Shown one piece after another: positions 15,159-24,401 of a stretch of DNA of 64,000 nucleotides. How positions within the stretch are numbered: the first letter of the stretch is position 1; each line of letters starts with the position of its first letter. A program made the position numbers and the translations under genes. The notes below the pieces were generated by a model. It was not told the origin of the DNA. It saw only the letters and a program-made list of their open reading frames with translations, and searched no databases. The stretch spans positions 62,001 to 126,000 of the forward strand of contig JAXMGQ010000007.1 of the NCBI GenBank assembly GCA_046347195.1, given 5' to 3'. The DNA is from TMP-86 sp046347195 (GTDB lineage Bacteria; Pseudomonadota; Gammaproteobacteria; Steroidobacterales; Steroidobacteraceae).

Positions 15159-16664
15159 ATGAACAAAGAAATTCTGATGGCGGTGGACGCCGTGTCGAAC
15201 GAGAAGGGCGTCGACAAGGAGATCATCTTCGATGCGCTCGAGGCCGCGCTGGCATCGGCTACCCGCAAGAAGTACGGCGAAGAGCTGGACGTGCGTGTCG
15301 CCATCAACCGCAAGACCGGCGGCTACGACACCTTCCGCCGCTGGAAGGTCTTCGCCGACGATTCGAAGGAGCTCGAGTTCACCGAGCGTGAACTCCGGCT
15401 CGAGGACGCGCGCGACATCGACACCGAGGTGGAGCCGGGCGGATACGTCGAGCAGCCCATGGAATCCGTGCCCTTCGGCCGGATCCTTGCGCAGACGGCC
15501 AAGCAGGTCATCGTGCAGAAAGTGCGCGAAGCCGAGCGCGCGCAGGTGGTGGATGCCTACAAGGATCGCGCCGGCACCCTGGTCAGCGGCATCGTCAAGC
15601 GTGTCGACCGCAACGGCATCTACGTGGACCTCGGCGCGAACGCCGAAGGGTTCATCCCGCGCGAGGAGATGATCCCGCGCGAACCGGTGCGCTCGCAGGA
15701 CCGCATCAAGGCCTTCCTCAAGGAGGTGCGCTCCGAGCCGCGTGGCCCGCAGCTCTTCCTGTCCCGCACGGCGCCGGAGTTCCTGATCGAACTGTTCAAG
15801 CTCGAGGTGCCGGAAGTCGGCCAGGGGCTGATCAACATCCTGGGCGCCGCGCGTGACCCGGGTGTGCGCGCCAAGATCGCGGTGCGCAGCAACGATCCGC
15901 GCATCGACCCCGTCGGCGCCTGCGTCGGCATGCGCGGCTCGCGCGTCCAGGCGGTGTCGAACGAGATCGCCGGCGAACGCGTGGATATCATCCCCTTCGA
16001 CGACAACTCCGCCCAGTTCGTCATCAACGCGATGGCGCCCGCCGAGGTGACCTCCATCGTCGTCGACGAGGACTCGCACTCCATGGACATCGCGGTCGCC
16101 GAGGACAAGCTCTCCCAGGCCATCGGCCGCGGCGGGCAGAACATCCGCCTCGCCAGCGAGCTCACCGGCTGGGAGCTCAACGTCATGAGCGAATCCCAGG
16201 CCGAGGCGAAGAGCGAGAGCGAGTCACAGTCGCTGCGCGAGACCTTCATGAAGCAGCTCGACGTGGACTCCGATGTGGCCAGCATCCTGGTGCAGGAAGG
16301 ATTCTCCACCATCGAGGAGATCGCCTACGTGCCGGCGAGCGAGCTGGCCGGCATCGAGGAATTCGACGAGGAGATCATCAAGGAGCTGCGCAACCGCGCC
16401 CGCGACGTGCTGCTCACCCAGGCGATCGCGAGCGAGGAGTCCCTCGATGCCGAAGGCGCCGCTGGCCTCGTGGAAATCGTCGGGCCGGAGATGGCACGTG
16501 GCCTGTCGGGCAAGGGGGTGAAGACCCGGGACGATCTGGCCGACCTCGCGGTCGATGAGCTCGTCGAGTTCACCGGCATCGACGAGAAGCAGGCCGCCGG
16601 GTTCATCCTCGAGGCGCGCAAGCACTGGTTCGCGGAAAGCGCGGACGCAGAAGCGAAATCCTAA
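15159..16664 (+). CDS. nusA: Transcription termination/antitermination factor NusA
   Basis: The 501-residue protein binds RNA polymerase and RNA, modulating pausing, termination and antitermination. Domains in order are: an N-terminal polymerase-binding domain (1-~125), S1 (~135-200, GIVKRVDRNGIYVDLGANAEG), KH1 and KH2 (~230-345, GACVGMRGSRVQAV and LSQAIGRGGQNIRLAS), and two C-terminal acidic helix-hairpin-helix repeats (~360-425 and ~440-495), the layout of gammaproteobacterial NusA. It lies between rimP and infB. The infB ribosome-binding site (AAGGA) overlaps its stop codon. Confidence 0.97.
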   Translation: MNKEILMAVDAVSNEKGVDKEIIFDALEAALASATRKKYGEELDVRVAINRKTGGYDTFRRWKVFADDSKELEFTERELRLEDARDIDTEVEPGGYVEQPMESVPFGRILAQTAKQVIVQKVREAERAQVVDAYKDRAGTLVSGIVKRVDRNGIYVDLGANAEGFIPREEMIPREPVRSQDRIKAFLKEVRSEPRGPQLFLSRTAPEFLIELFKLEVPEVGQGLINILGAARDPGVRAKIAVRSNDPRIDPVGACVGMRGSRVQAVSNEIAGERVDIIPFDDNSAQFVINAMAPAEVTSIVVDEDSHSMDIAVAEDKLSQAIGRGGQNIRLASELTGWELNVMSESQAEAKSESESQSLRETFMKQLDVDSDVASILVQEGFSTIEEIAYVPASELAGIEEFDEEIIKELRNRARDVLLTQAIASEESLDAEGAAGLVEIVGPEMARGLSGKGVKTRDDLADLAVDELVEFTGIDEKQAAGFILEARKHWFAESADAEAKS

Positions 16665-16675
16665 GGAATATCACT

Positions 16676-19171
16676 ATGGCGGATGTCACCGTCGCTCAGT
16701 TCGCCGAGGTGCTGAAGGTGCCAGTCGATCGGCTGCTGCTGCAGCTCGACCAGGCCGGCATCAAGGTCTCCGGCGCCCAGGACATGATCAGCGAGGAGGC
16801 GAAGCACGAACTGCTCACGCACCTGCGTCGCAGCCACGGCAACGACCAGGCGGCCGACGCCGCGCCCCGCAAGATCACGCTCAAGCGCAAGTCGCAGTCC
16901 GAGCTCAAGCTGGCGAGCCCGCAGGGCCGCGCGCGCACCGTGAACGTCGAGGTCCGCAGCAAGCGCACCTACATCAAGCGCGAGGTGCTCGAGGACCAGG
17001 CACGGCTGCAGCAGGAGGAAATCGACCGGCAGCGCGAGGCGGAGGAGCGGGCGCGTGCCGAGGCCGAGGCCGAGGAGTCCGGGCGGCGCGAGCGCGAGAG
17101 GCTGGACCGCGAGCGCCAGGAGGAGGAGGTCCGCCGCCGCACCGACGAGGAGAACAAGAAGCGCGCCGCCGAGGACGAGGCGCGGCGCGTCGCCGAGCAG
17201 CAGGCGCGCGAGCAGGCCGAGCGTGATCGCAAGGCGGCTGCACCCAAGCCGGTGAAGGCGCTGCGACCCGAGGAAGACAAGTCCACGCGCTATGGCCGGC
17301 AGGAGCTGCACATCAGCGGCGATGTCAGCGCGCGCCACAAGAAGAAGAAGTCGCGTGACGGCCGGCGCCGCGCGCTGGGCGAGTCCGAGGGCAAGCACGG
17401 CTTCGAGATGCCCACCGCCAAGGTCGTTCGCGAGGTCGCGATCGGCGAGGCGATGAGCGTCGGGGAGCTCGCGCAGAAGATGGCGGTGAAGGCCACGGAG
17501 GTCATCAAGGCGCTCATGACCATGGGCGTGATGGCGACCATCAACCAGATGATCGACCAGGACACCGCCGTACTGGTGGTGGAAGAGCTCGGTCACACCC
17601 CGGTGTTGCGCAAGGAAAACGTCATCGAGGAGGGACTGCAGGGCGCCACCGAGGAACACGAAGGCGTGGCCCGGCCGCCGGTGGTGACGGTCATGGGACA
17701 CGTCGACCACGGCAAGACCTCGCTCCTCGACTACATCCGCCGCACCAAGGTGGCGGCGGGCGAGGCGGGCGGCATCACCCAGCACATCGGCGCCTATCAC
17801 GTGCAAACGCCGAAGGGGCTGATCACCTTCCTCGACACCCCGGGACATGCGGCCTTCACCTCGATGCGCGCGCGCGGCGCGCAGGTCACCGACATCGTGA
17901 TCCTGGTGGTCGGCGCGGACGACGGCGTCATGCCGCAGACCGTGGAGGCGATCCAGCACGCCAAGGCCGCCGAGGTGCCCATCGTGGTGGCGATCAACAA
18001 GATCGACAAGCCCGAGGCCGATGCCGAGAAGGTCAAGCAGGAGCTCACCAAGCACGGCGTCATCCCCGAGGAATGGGGCGGCGAGAACATCTTCGTCAGC
18101 GTCTCGGCGCGCACCGGCCAGGGCATCGACGAGTTGCTCGACAGCCTGCTGCTGCAGGCCGAGGTGCTCGAACTCAAGGCGCCCGTGGATGGACTCGCGG
18201 CGGGCTTCGTCATCGAGTCGAGCCTCGAGAAGGGCCGCGGCGCGGTGGCGACCGTGCTGGTCCAGCGCGGCACGCTCAAGCTGGGCGATCCCTTGCTGGT
18301 GGGGCAGGAGTTCGGACGCGTGCGCGCCATGTTCGACGAGGCCGGACGGCCGGTGGAGCAGGCAGGTCCGTCCATCCCCGTGGTGGTGCTGGGCCTGTCC
18401 GGCGCTCCCAATGCGGGCGATGAGCTGCTCGTCGTGGAGACCGAACGCCGCGCCCGCGAAGTGGCCATGCATCGCCAGGCCAAGCAACGCGAGGTGAAGC
18501 TCGCGAGGCAGAGCGCGAACATCCAGGACGTGTTCTCCACCATGGGCGAGGCCAAGGCCAATGTCGTCAACCTGCTGATCAAGGCCGACGTGCAGGGAAG
18601 CGTCGAGGCGCTGCGGGACTCGCTGCTGAAACTGTCCACCGACGAGGTGGCGGTGAACGTGATCTCCTCCGGCGTGGGCGGGCTGACCGAGTCCGACGTG
18701 ACGCTGGCGGCCGCCTCCAAGGCACGCATCATCGCCTTCAACGTCCGTGGCGACTCCGCCGCGCGCGCCGCCCTGAAGGATTCGGGCATCGACGTGCGCT
18801 ACTACAGCATCATCTACGAGGCCATCGACGACATGCGCACGCTCATGACGGGCCTGCTCGCGCCGGAGGTGAAGGAGCAGATCGTCGGCCTCGCCGAGGT
18901 GCGCAACGTGTTCCGTTCGAGCAAGTTCGGCACCGTCGCGGGCTGCATGGTGATCGACGGCTACGTGCGCCGGAACTTCCCGATCCGCGTGCTGCGCGAC
19001 AACGTCGTCATCTTCGAAGGAGCGCTCGAATCCCTCAAGCGCTTCAAGGACGATGTGAACGAGGTCCGCGCGGGCACCGAGTGCGGCATCGGCGTGAAGA
19101 ACTACAACGACGTGCGCGAGGGCGACCAGATCGAGTGCTACTCGCGGGTGGAAGTGGCGCGCACGCTGTAG
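16676..19171 (+). CDS. infB: Translation initiation factor IF-2
   Basis: The 831-residue GTPase positions initiator tRNA on the 30S subunit and promotes subunit joining. It has an N-terminal IF2_N domain (1-~50), a long charged Glu/Arg/Ala-rich coiled region (~75-195), a second IF2_N segment, and the G domain. The latter shows G1 GHVDHGKT (341-348), G3 DTPGHAAF and G4 NKID, followed by domains II, III (DVQGSVEALRDSL) and IV (GYVRRNFPIRVLRDNVVIFE). It is 11 bases after nusA. Confidence 0.97.
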   Translation: MADVTVAQFAEVLKVPVDRLLLQLDQAGIKVSGAQDMISEEAKHELLTHLRRSHGNDQAADAAPRKITLKRKSQSELKLASPQGRARTVNVEVRSKRTYIKREVLEDQARLQQEEIDRQREAEERARAEAEAEESGRRERERLDRERQEEEVRRRTDEENKKRAAEDEARRVAEQQAREQAERDRKAAAPKPVKALRPEEDKSTRYGRQELHISGDVSARHKKKKSRDGRRRALGESEGKHGFEMPTAKVVREVAIGEAMSVGELAQKMAVKATEVIKALMTMGVMATINQMIDQDTAVLVVEELGHTPVLRKENVIEEGLQGATEEHEGVARPPVVTVMGHVDHGKTSLLDYIRRTKVAAGEAGGITQHIGAYHVQTPKGLITFLDTPGHAAFTSMRARGAQVTDIVILVVGADDGVMPQTVEAIQHAKAAEVPIVVAINKIDKPEADAEKVKQELTKHGVIPEEWGGENIFVSVSARTGQGIDELLDSLLLQAEVLELKAPVDGLAAGFVIESSLEKGRGAVATVLVQRGTLKLGDPLLVGQEFGRVRAMFDEAGRPVEQAGPSIPVVVLGLSGAPNAGDELLVVETERRAREVAMHRQAKQREVKLARQSANIQDVFSTMGEAKANVVNLLIKADVQGSVEALRDSLLKLSTDEVAVNVISSGVGGLTESDVTLAAASKARIIAFNVRGDSAARAALKDSGIDVRYYSIIYEAIDDMRTLMTGLLAPEVKEQIVGLAEVRNVFRSSKFGTVAGCMVIDGYVRRNFPIRVLRDNVVIFEGALESLKRFKDDVNEVRAGTECGIGVKNYNDVREGDQIECYSRVEVARTL

Positions 19172-19189
19172 CGCGCCCCCCCTTCCGCC

Positions 19190-19546
19190 ATGGGCAAGGA
19201 CAATCCGCGTCGCCGCCGGCTGGCGGAACAGATCCAGCGCGAGCTGTCGGATCTCCTGCGCCGCGAGGTGAAGGATGCCCGCATCGGCAACCTGACCATC
19301 ACGGCGGTGGAGGTGACGCCGGACCTGCGCGCGGCGAAGGTGTACTACCTCGTGTTCGGGCACGAGGGACCCGATGCGCGCGTGCAGGCGGGCCTGGAAA
19401 GCGCCGCGCCCTTCCTGCGTTCATCGCTGATGAAATCCCTCAAGATCCGCTACACCCCCACGCTGACCTTCGCGCTCGATGAGACCCTCGAGCGCGGCGT
19501 CAAGCTCACCCAGCTCATCGAGTCGGTCGCCAAGCCACATGACTGA
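19190..19546 (+). CDS. rbfA: 30S ribosome-binding factor RbfA
   Basis: A 118-residue KH-type cold-adaptation factor that assists 16S rRNA 5'-end processing and 30S maturation. Conserved features are RRRRLAEQIQRELSDLLRRE, VKDARIGNLTITAVEVTPDL and ALDETLERGVKLTQLI. It lies 18 bases after infB, and its stop codon lies inside the start of truB (8-base overlap), the usual order in the operon. Confidence 0.96.
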   Translation: MGKDNPRRRRLAEQIQRELSDLLRREVKDARIGNLTITAVEVTPDLRAAKVYYLVFGHEGPDARVQAGLESAAPFLRSSLMKSLKIRYTPTLTFALDETLERGVKLTQLIESVAKPHD

Positions 19547-20495
19547 GGCGGGCGTCCGCGTGAGCGGGGACGTCCACGGGATCCTGCTGCTCGACAAGCC
19601 CCTGGGGCTGACCTCGGCGGCGGCGGTGGCGAAGGTCAAACGGCTCCTGGGGGTACGCAAGGTCGGGCACATGGGCTCGCTCGATCCGCTGGCCACCGGC
19701 CTCCTGCCCATCGGGGTGGGCGAGGCCACCAAGTTCGGCGCGCAACTGCTCGACGCCGACAAGACCTACCGGGTGACCGTGCGGCTGGGCGAGCGCACCC
19801 CGAGCGCAGACCGGGAGACGGCGGTGTGCGAGCAGGCGCCGGTTCCAGCGTTGGATGAGCAGGGGATGCGGTCCGCCCTGGCCGCCTTCCCGCGGCGATA
19901 CGCGCAGATGCCGCCGATGCATTCCGCGCTGAAGCAGGGCGGCCGGCCGTTGTACTCCTACGCCCGGGCCGGCATCACGCTCGAGCGAGAGGCTCGTGAG
20001 GTCCTGATCCACGGCCTCGACTTCCTGGCCTGGCAGGCACCGGAGCTGAGCTTCGAGGTCACCGTGTCCAAGGGGACCTACATCCGCACCCTGGCCGAGG
20101 ACATGGCCACCAGCCTTTCCACGGTGGGCCATCTGACCTCGCTGCGTCGCCTCGCCGTCCGGCCGTTCGGTCCTGATGCCATGATCGACCTGCAGGCCCT
20201 CGAGGCTACCCCCATGGCGCAGCGTTCGGGGTTCCTCTTGCCGGTGGACGCAGCGCTGGGACACCTGCCCCGGCTGCTGGTGGACGAAGCCGCATGCCTG
20301 TCGCTGTCCCGCGGGCAGGCGGTGGCGGTGCCGGTGGCCGATGGACCGCCGGCGGGCCAGGTCCGCATCATCGAGCCTTCCGGCCGGTTCCTCGGCATCG
20401 GCGAGATCGATGCGGCCGGCCTGTTGCATCCACGTCGCTTGGTGGCGGCACCCGCCGCGGCCGGCGCGCTCCCGGCCGGGCCGCGGCGTTCCTGA
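19539..20495 (+). CDS. truB: tRNA pseudouridine(55) synthase TruB
   Basis: The 318-residue enzyme converts U55 in the T-loop of tRNAs to pseudouridine. The catalytic Asp49 lies in GHMGSLDPLATG, preceded by the conserved GILLLDKPLGLTSAAAV. PPMHSALKQGGRPLYSYAR and VSKGTYIRTLAEDMA are the other family signatures. The ATG at 19539 overlaps the last 8 bases of rbfA, so translation is probably coupled. It is followed by a separate promoter for rpsO-pnp. Confidence 0.96.
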   Translation: MTEAGVRVSGDVHGILLLDKPLGLTSAAAVAKVKRLLGVRKVGHMGSLDPLATGLLPIGVGEATKFGAQLLDADKTYRVTVRLGERTPSADRETAVCEQAPVPALDEQGMRSALAAFPRRYAQMPPMHSALKQGGRPLYSYARAGITLEREAREVLIHGLDFLAWQAPELSFEVTVSKGTYIRTLAEDMATSLSTVGHLTSLRRLAVRPFGPDAMIDLQALEATPMAQRSGFLLPVDAALGHLPRLLVDEAACLSLSRGQAVAVPVADGPPAGQVRIIEPSGRFLGIGEIDAAGLLHPRRLVAAPAAAGALPAGPRRS

Positions 20496-20508
20496 TTCTT
20501 GATCTCGC

Positions 20509-20537
20509 TTGAGGACGGCGCGGGCGACAGGTACAAT
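20509..20537 (+). promoter_or_regulatory. Promoter of rpsO-pnp
   Basis: TTGAGG (20509-20514) and TACAAT (20532-20537) with 17-base spacing lie in the 89 bases between truB and rpsO, a position where E. coli also has an rpsO promoter. The leader would be about 40 bases, with a GAGGT ribosome-binding site ahead of the ATG at 20585. Confidence 0.6.
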
Positions 20538-20584
20538 GCGCGGCTTCCCAAAGGCCCTAAGTGATTGATTGAGGTTTGTTTTCA

Positions 20585-20854
20585 ATGCCACTGAATCGCG
20601 AACAGAAGTCGGCCGTCGTCGGCAAGTTCCAGCGCTCGACGCACGACACCGGCTCTCCCGAAGTGCAGATCGCCCTGTTGTCCGAAAGGATCAACGGGCT
20701 GTCGCAACATTTCACCTCGCACAAGGCTGACCACGCGTCACGACGCGGGCTGCTGAAGATGGTGAACCAGCGACGCAAGCTCCTCGACTACCTCAAGAGC
20801 ACGACGCCGGACAAGTACGCCCAGGTCGTCGAACGGCTCGGCCTGCGCCGCTGA
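20585..20854 (+). CDS. rpsO: 30S ribosomal protein S15
   Basis: An 89-residue primary 16S rRNA-binding protein of the central domain of the 30S subunit. The sequence MPLNREQKSAVVGKFQRS, then DTGSPEVQIALLSERINGLSQHF and HASRRGLLKMVNQRRKLLDYL is diagnostic. The ATG at 20585 gives the normal length; a TTG three codons upstream is not needed. It is followed 76 bases later by pnp, the conserved rpsO-pnp pair. Confidence 0.97.
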   Translation: MPLNREQKSAVVGKFQRSTHDTGSPEVQIALLSERINGLSQHFTSHKADHASRRGLLKMVNQRRKLLDYLKSTTPDKYAQVVERLGLRR

Positions 20855-20930
20855 GCGCGCCACTCCCGCTGCTGCATGCCGGCAGTGTGGTCCTGCGATT
20901 CATGACAAAACATCCCAAGAGGTAGGTCAC

Positions 20931-23018
20931 GTGACTGCTATCAAGAAGACATTCAACTACGGTGGGTCCGACCTCACCATCGAGACGGGAGAGATGGCCC
21001 GGCAGGCCGACGGCGCCGTGGTCGTCACGATGAACGACACCGTGGTGCTGGTCACGGCGGTGGGCAAGCGCCAGGCGGTGCCGGGGCGCGACTTCTTCCC
21101 GCTCACCGTGAACTACCAGGAAAAGACCTATGCCGCGGGACGCATTCCCGGCGGCTTCTTCAAGCGTGAAGGCCGCCCGACGGAGAAGGAAACGCTGACC
21201 TCGCGTCTCATCGATCGCCCCATCCGCCCGTTGTTCCCCGAAGGCTTCAACAACGACGTGCAGGTCATCGCCAACGTGCTGTCGGTGAACGCCGAGGTCG
21301 ACCCCGACGTTCCCTCTATCATCGGCGCTTCCGCTGCGCTCGCGATCTCGGGCCTGCCCTTCATCAGCCCCATTGGTGCGGCGCGCGTCGGCTACATCAA
21401 CGGGCAGTACGTGCTCAACCCCACCGCCTCGCAGCTCGCCGAGTCGGATCTCGACCTCGTCGTGGCCGGCACCGAGGAAGGCGTGCTGATGGTGGAGTCC
21501 GAAGCGGACTGCCTGCCCGAGGACGTGATGCTCGGCGCCGTCGTGTTCGGCCACGAGAAGATGCAGGTCGCCATCAAGGCCATCAAGGAACTCGCGGCGC
21601 AGGCCGGCAAGCCGGCCTGGGACTGGAAGGCGCCCGAGCCGAACAACGCCCTGAAGCAGGCCGTGGGCAATGCGGCCGAGAAGGGCCTCGCGGAGGCCTA
21701 CGCCATCACCGAGAAGCAGCAGCGCCACGCGCGCATCGGCGAGGTCAAGAAGGCGACGCTGGCCGCGCTCGCGGAAGGGGACGGTGCGCAGTTCACCGCC
21801 GAGCAGGTGGGCGGGGAGTTCTTCAACCTCGAATACCGGCTGGTGCGCGAGCGCATCCTCGAAGGGCGCCCGCGCATCGACGGTCGCGACACCCGCACGG
21901 TGCGCAAGATCAGCATCCGCACCGGTGCGCTGCCCCGCACGCACGGTTCCGCGCTGTTCACCCGTGGCGAAACGCAGGCCATGGTGGTGACCACCCTGGG
22001 CACCGGTCGCGATGCGCAGATCATCGACGGGCTGACGGGCGAGCGCAAGGAGCCCTTCATGCTCCACTACAACTTCCCGCCGTTCAGCGTGGGTGAGACC
22101 GGCATGGTGGGTTCGCCCAAGCGCCGCGAGATCGGCCACGGCAACCTCGCCAAGCGCGGCGTGAAGGCCGTGATGCCGCCGATGGACAAGTTCCCTTACG
22201 TCATCCGCGTCGTGTCGGAGATCTTCGAGTCCAACGGCTCGAGCTCCATGGCCTCGGTGTGCGGCACGAGCCTCGCGCTGATGGATGCCGGCGTGCCGAT
22301 CCGCGCGCCCGTCGCGGGCGTTGCCATGGGCCTCGTCAAGGAGGGCGCTCGTTACGCCGTGCTCACCGACATCCTCGGCGACGAGGATCACCTGGGCGAC
22401 ATGGATTTCAAGGTGGCGGGCACGAAGGATGGTGTCACCGCGCTGCAGATGGACATCAAGATCACCAGCATCACCAAGGAGATCATGAAGGTGGCGCTGG
22501 ACCAGGCGCGCGAAGGCCGCCTGCACATCCTGGGCGAGATGAACAAGGTGCTGGCGAAGCCGCGCGAGAGCATGTCGGAGTGGGCGCCGACCATCATCAC
22601 GCTGAAGATCGATCCGGAGAAGATCCGCGACGTCATCGGCAAGGGCGGTGCGGTCATCCGCCAGATCACCGAGGAGACCGGCACCTCCATCGACATCGAG
22701 AACGACGGCACGGTCAAGATCGCCTCGGTGCAGGGACCCGCCGGCCGGGAAGCGCAGCGGCGCATCGAGCTGATCACCGCCGATGTCGAGGTGGGGCGCA
22801 TCTACGAAGGTCGGGTCGCGCGGCTGATGGACTTCGGCGCCTTCGTCACCATCCTGCCGGGCCGGGATGGCCTGGTGCACATCTCGCAGATCTCAGAGGA
22901 GCGTGTCGAGCGCGTCGGCGACAAGCTCAAGGAAGGCGATGTGGTGCGCGTGAAGGTGCTGGAAGTGGACCGTCAGGGCCGCGTCCGTCTGTCCATGCGC
23001 AACGTCGACGCCGCCTGA
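20931..23018 (+). CDS. pnp: Polyribonucleotide nucleotidyltransferase (PNPase)
   Basis: A 695-residue phosphorolytic 3'-5' exoribonuclease of the RNA degradosome. It has two RNase PH-like cores separated by an alpha-helical domain (catalytic core region around FKVAGTKDGVTALQMDIKI), then a KH domain (KIDPEKIRDVIGKGGAVIRQ) and a C-terminal S1 domain (GRIYEGRVARLMDFGAFVTI). It starts at GTG with an AAGAGGTAGG ribosome-binding region. The rpsO-pnp spacer is where RNase III processing acts in E. coli; no strong long stem is evident here. Confidence 0.97.
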   Translation: MTAIKKTFNYGGSDLTIETGEMARQADGAVVVTMNDTVVLVTAVGKRQAVPGRDFFPLTVNYQEKTYAAGRIPGGFFKREGRPTEKETLTSRLIDRPIRPLFPEGFNNDVQVIANVLSVNAEVDPDVPSIIGASAALAISGLPFISPIGAARVGYINGQYVLNPTASQLAESDLDLVVAGTEEGVLMVESEADCLPEDVMLGAVVFGHEKMQVAIKAIKELAAQAGKPAWDWKAPEPNNALKQAVGNAAEKGLAEAYAITEKQQRHARIGEVKKATLAALAEGDGAQFTAEQVGGEFFNLEYRLVRERILEGRPRIDGRDTRTVRKISIRTGALPRTHGSALFTRGETQAMVVTTLGTGRDAQIIDGLTGERKEPFMLHYNFPPFSVGETGMVGSPKRREIGHGNLAKRGVKAVMPPMDKFPYVIRVVSEIFESNGSSSMASVCGTSLALMDAGVPIRAPVAGVAMGLVKEGARYAVLTDILGDEDHLGDMDFKVAGTKDGVTALQMDIKITSITKEIMKVALDQAREGRLHILGEMNKVLAKPRESMSEWAPTIITLKIDPEKIRDVIGKGGAVIRQITEETGTSIDIENDGTVKIASVQGPAGREAQRRIELITADVEVGRIYEGRVARLMDFGAFVTILPGRDGLVHISQISEERVERVGDKLKEGDVVRVKVLEVDRQGRVRLSMRNVDAA

Positions 23019-23024
23019 TCCGAT

Positions 23025-23047
23025 GGCGGCGGCTTCGCGCCGCCGCC
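23025..23047. terminator. Hairpin between convergent pnp and phaR (bidirectional terminator)
   Basis: A perfect 9-bp stem, GGCGGCGGC (23025-23033) and GCCGCCGCC (23039-23047), with a TTCGC loop fills the 34-base gap between the two stop codons. The T-tract is poor (GTCCTT), so termination may be Rho-assisted. Confidence 0.55.
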
Positions 23048-23052
23048 GTCCT

Positions 23053-23385
23053 TCAATCGCGCGGGCGCAGGTGTTCGGTGGCGAACGTGCGCATGCTCTG
23101 GTCCAGGTAGCCGCCCACCAGGCTGTGGGAGGGCTCCCCGTAGGTCCTGATGACGTTCGCCAGGAACTCCTGGCTCATCACCGGTTCACCCTGGTGCTCC
23201 TGCTCGGAGATCACCTGCAGCAGGATGCTGCGCGTGATGTCGAGGTTGGACTTCTTGTCCACCACCAGGAAATCGGTCTTCTCGATGACCAGTTTCTTGA
23301 TGTCGGACAGGGTGATGTAGCGGCTCTCGTACGTGTCGTAGAGCCGCCGGTTCGGGTACTTCTTGATCACTCGCGGTTCGCTCAT
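23053..23385 (-). CDS. phaR: PhaR-type polyhydroxyalkanoate synthesis regulator
   Basis: The start at 23385 is chosen because GAGGAG lies directly upstream and the protein then begins at the family start, MSEPRVIKKYPNRRLYDT. The 110-residue product contains the PHB/PHA accumulation regulator DNA-binding domain (PNRRLYDTYESRYITLSDI, about residues 10-65) and one PHB_acc domain (~70-105). This is shorter than the roughly 180-residue PhaR of PHA producers. The family represses phasin and PHA genes and senses polymer granules. No pha gene is nearby, so the role here could differ (PHA-independent carbon control). Confidence 0.82.
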   Translation of the reverse strand: MSEPRVIKKYPNRRLYDTYESRYITLSDIKKLVIEKTDFLVVDKKSNLDITRSILLQVISEQEHQGEPVMSQEFLANVIRTYGEPSHSLVGGYLDQSMRTFATEHLRPRD

Positions 23386-23479
23386 TGTCGGCTCCTCGCT
23401 GGTGCAGATCCGCCATAGCGCAGTGCAATGTGAGCAGGATAGCGCAATGCGGTCGATGCGCAATTGCTCATGCGCCGCA

Positions 23480-24346
23480 TTACCGAAGGGTGATCTGCCT
23501 CTGGCGGGTAATATTTTCAACACGCCAGCGCCTGGCCGCCCAGGTCAGCAGTTCTCCAGGGGATTCCAGCGGCTCCTCGCAGGGCGGCTGTCCCAGCAGG
23601 GAAAGGATGAACCGCAGGGTCGGCAGGGCAGCCGCCGGATCCACCGGCACACTGCGGCGGGACTTCGCCAGCTTCGAGCCATCCGGTTCCAGCAACAGCG
23701 GCAGGTGCGCATAGCCTGGCGTCGGGAATCCGAGCGAGCGCTGCAGCTGGATCTGCGCGCCCGTGCTGTCCAGGAGATCCGCCCCGCGCATCACCTCGCT
23801 CACCCCCTGGTCGGCATCATCCACGACCACCGCGAGCATGTACGAGAGGATCCCGTCCCGCCGCTGGACCACGAAGTCCCCCTGCGTCGCCGCCGGATCC
23901 TGCTCGATGCTGCCCTGGATGCGATCCTCGAACCGCACGGTGCCGGTGTCGAGCGCGAATCGAAGTGCGGCGGGCGAGTCGAGCGGAGCGGGGTTGCGTC
24001 GGCAGGTGCCTGGGTAGATCGCCTGGCCCTGCAACGCCTGCCGCGGGCACGCGCAACGGTACAGGCGGCCCTGCGCCCACAGCGCGGCGATGCAGTCGCG
24101 GTATCGCGCCTGCCGATCGCTCTGACGCAACGGTGGGCCGTCCCAGTGCAGGCCGAAGGCCTCGAGGCATCGCAGGATACGCCCGGCGGCGCCCGGCAGT
24201 TCGCGGGGCCGGTCCAGGTCCTCGATGCGGACCAGCCAGGACCCTTCCTGGGCGCGCGCGTCAAGGAAGCTGGCTACCGCGGTGAACAGGGAACCCAGGT
24301 GCAGATCGCCGCTGGGGGACGGTGCGAAACGGCCGACGTATCGCAA
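23480..24346 (-). CDS. gluQ: Glutamyl-Q tRNA(Asp) synthetase
   Basis: The 288-residue truncated GluRS paralogue attaches glutamate to queuosine in tRNA-Asp. It has the HIGH-like motif in SPSGDLHLGSL (10-20), a zinc-ligand set (RCACPR, then YPGTCR) as in E. coli GluQRS, and a KLAKS catalytic loop. It lacks the anticodon-binding domain, as expected. It sits 55 bases after dksA on the same strand, the classical dksA-gluQ pair, and the queuosine-pathway gene queF lies just beyond dksA, so its substrate nucleoside is made by the neighbour's pathway. Confidence 0.95.
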   Translation of the reverse strand: MRYVGRFAPSPSGDLHLGSLFTAVASFLDARAQEGSWLVRIEDLDRPRELPGAAGRILRCLEAFGLHWDGPPLRQSDRQARYRDCIAALWAQGRLYRCACPRQALQGQAIYPGTCRRNPAPLDSPAALRFALDTGTVRFEDRIQGSIEQDPAATQGDFVVQRRDGILSYMLAVVVDDADQGVSEVMRGADLLDSTGAQIQLQRSLGFPTPGYAHLPLLLEPDGSKLAKSRRSVPVDPAAALPTLRFILSLLGQPPCEEPLESPGELLTWAARRWRVENITRQRQITLR

Positions 24347-24401
24347 CCCGGCAGAAGGAACGCGGCCGGGTCCGGGTCGGGCGCCGGGCGTGGGCGAAGT
24401 C

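Noticed and set aside
16661..19363. A 900-codon open frame antisense to infB
   Set aside because: Shadow of the conserved IF-2 gene; Leu/Ala/His-rich without domains or a ribosome-binding site.
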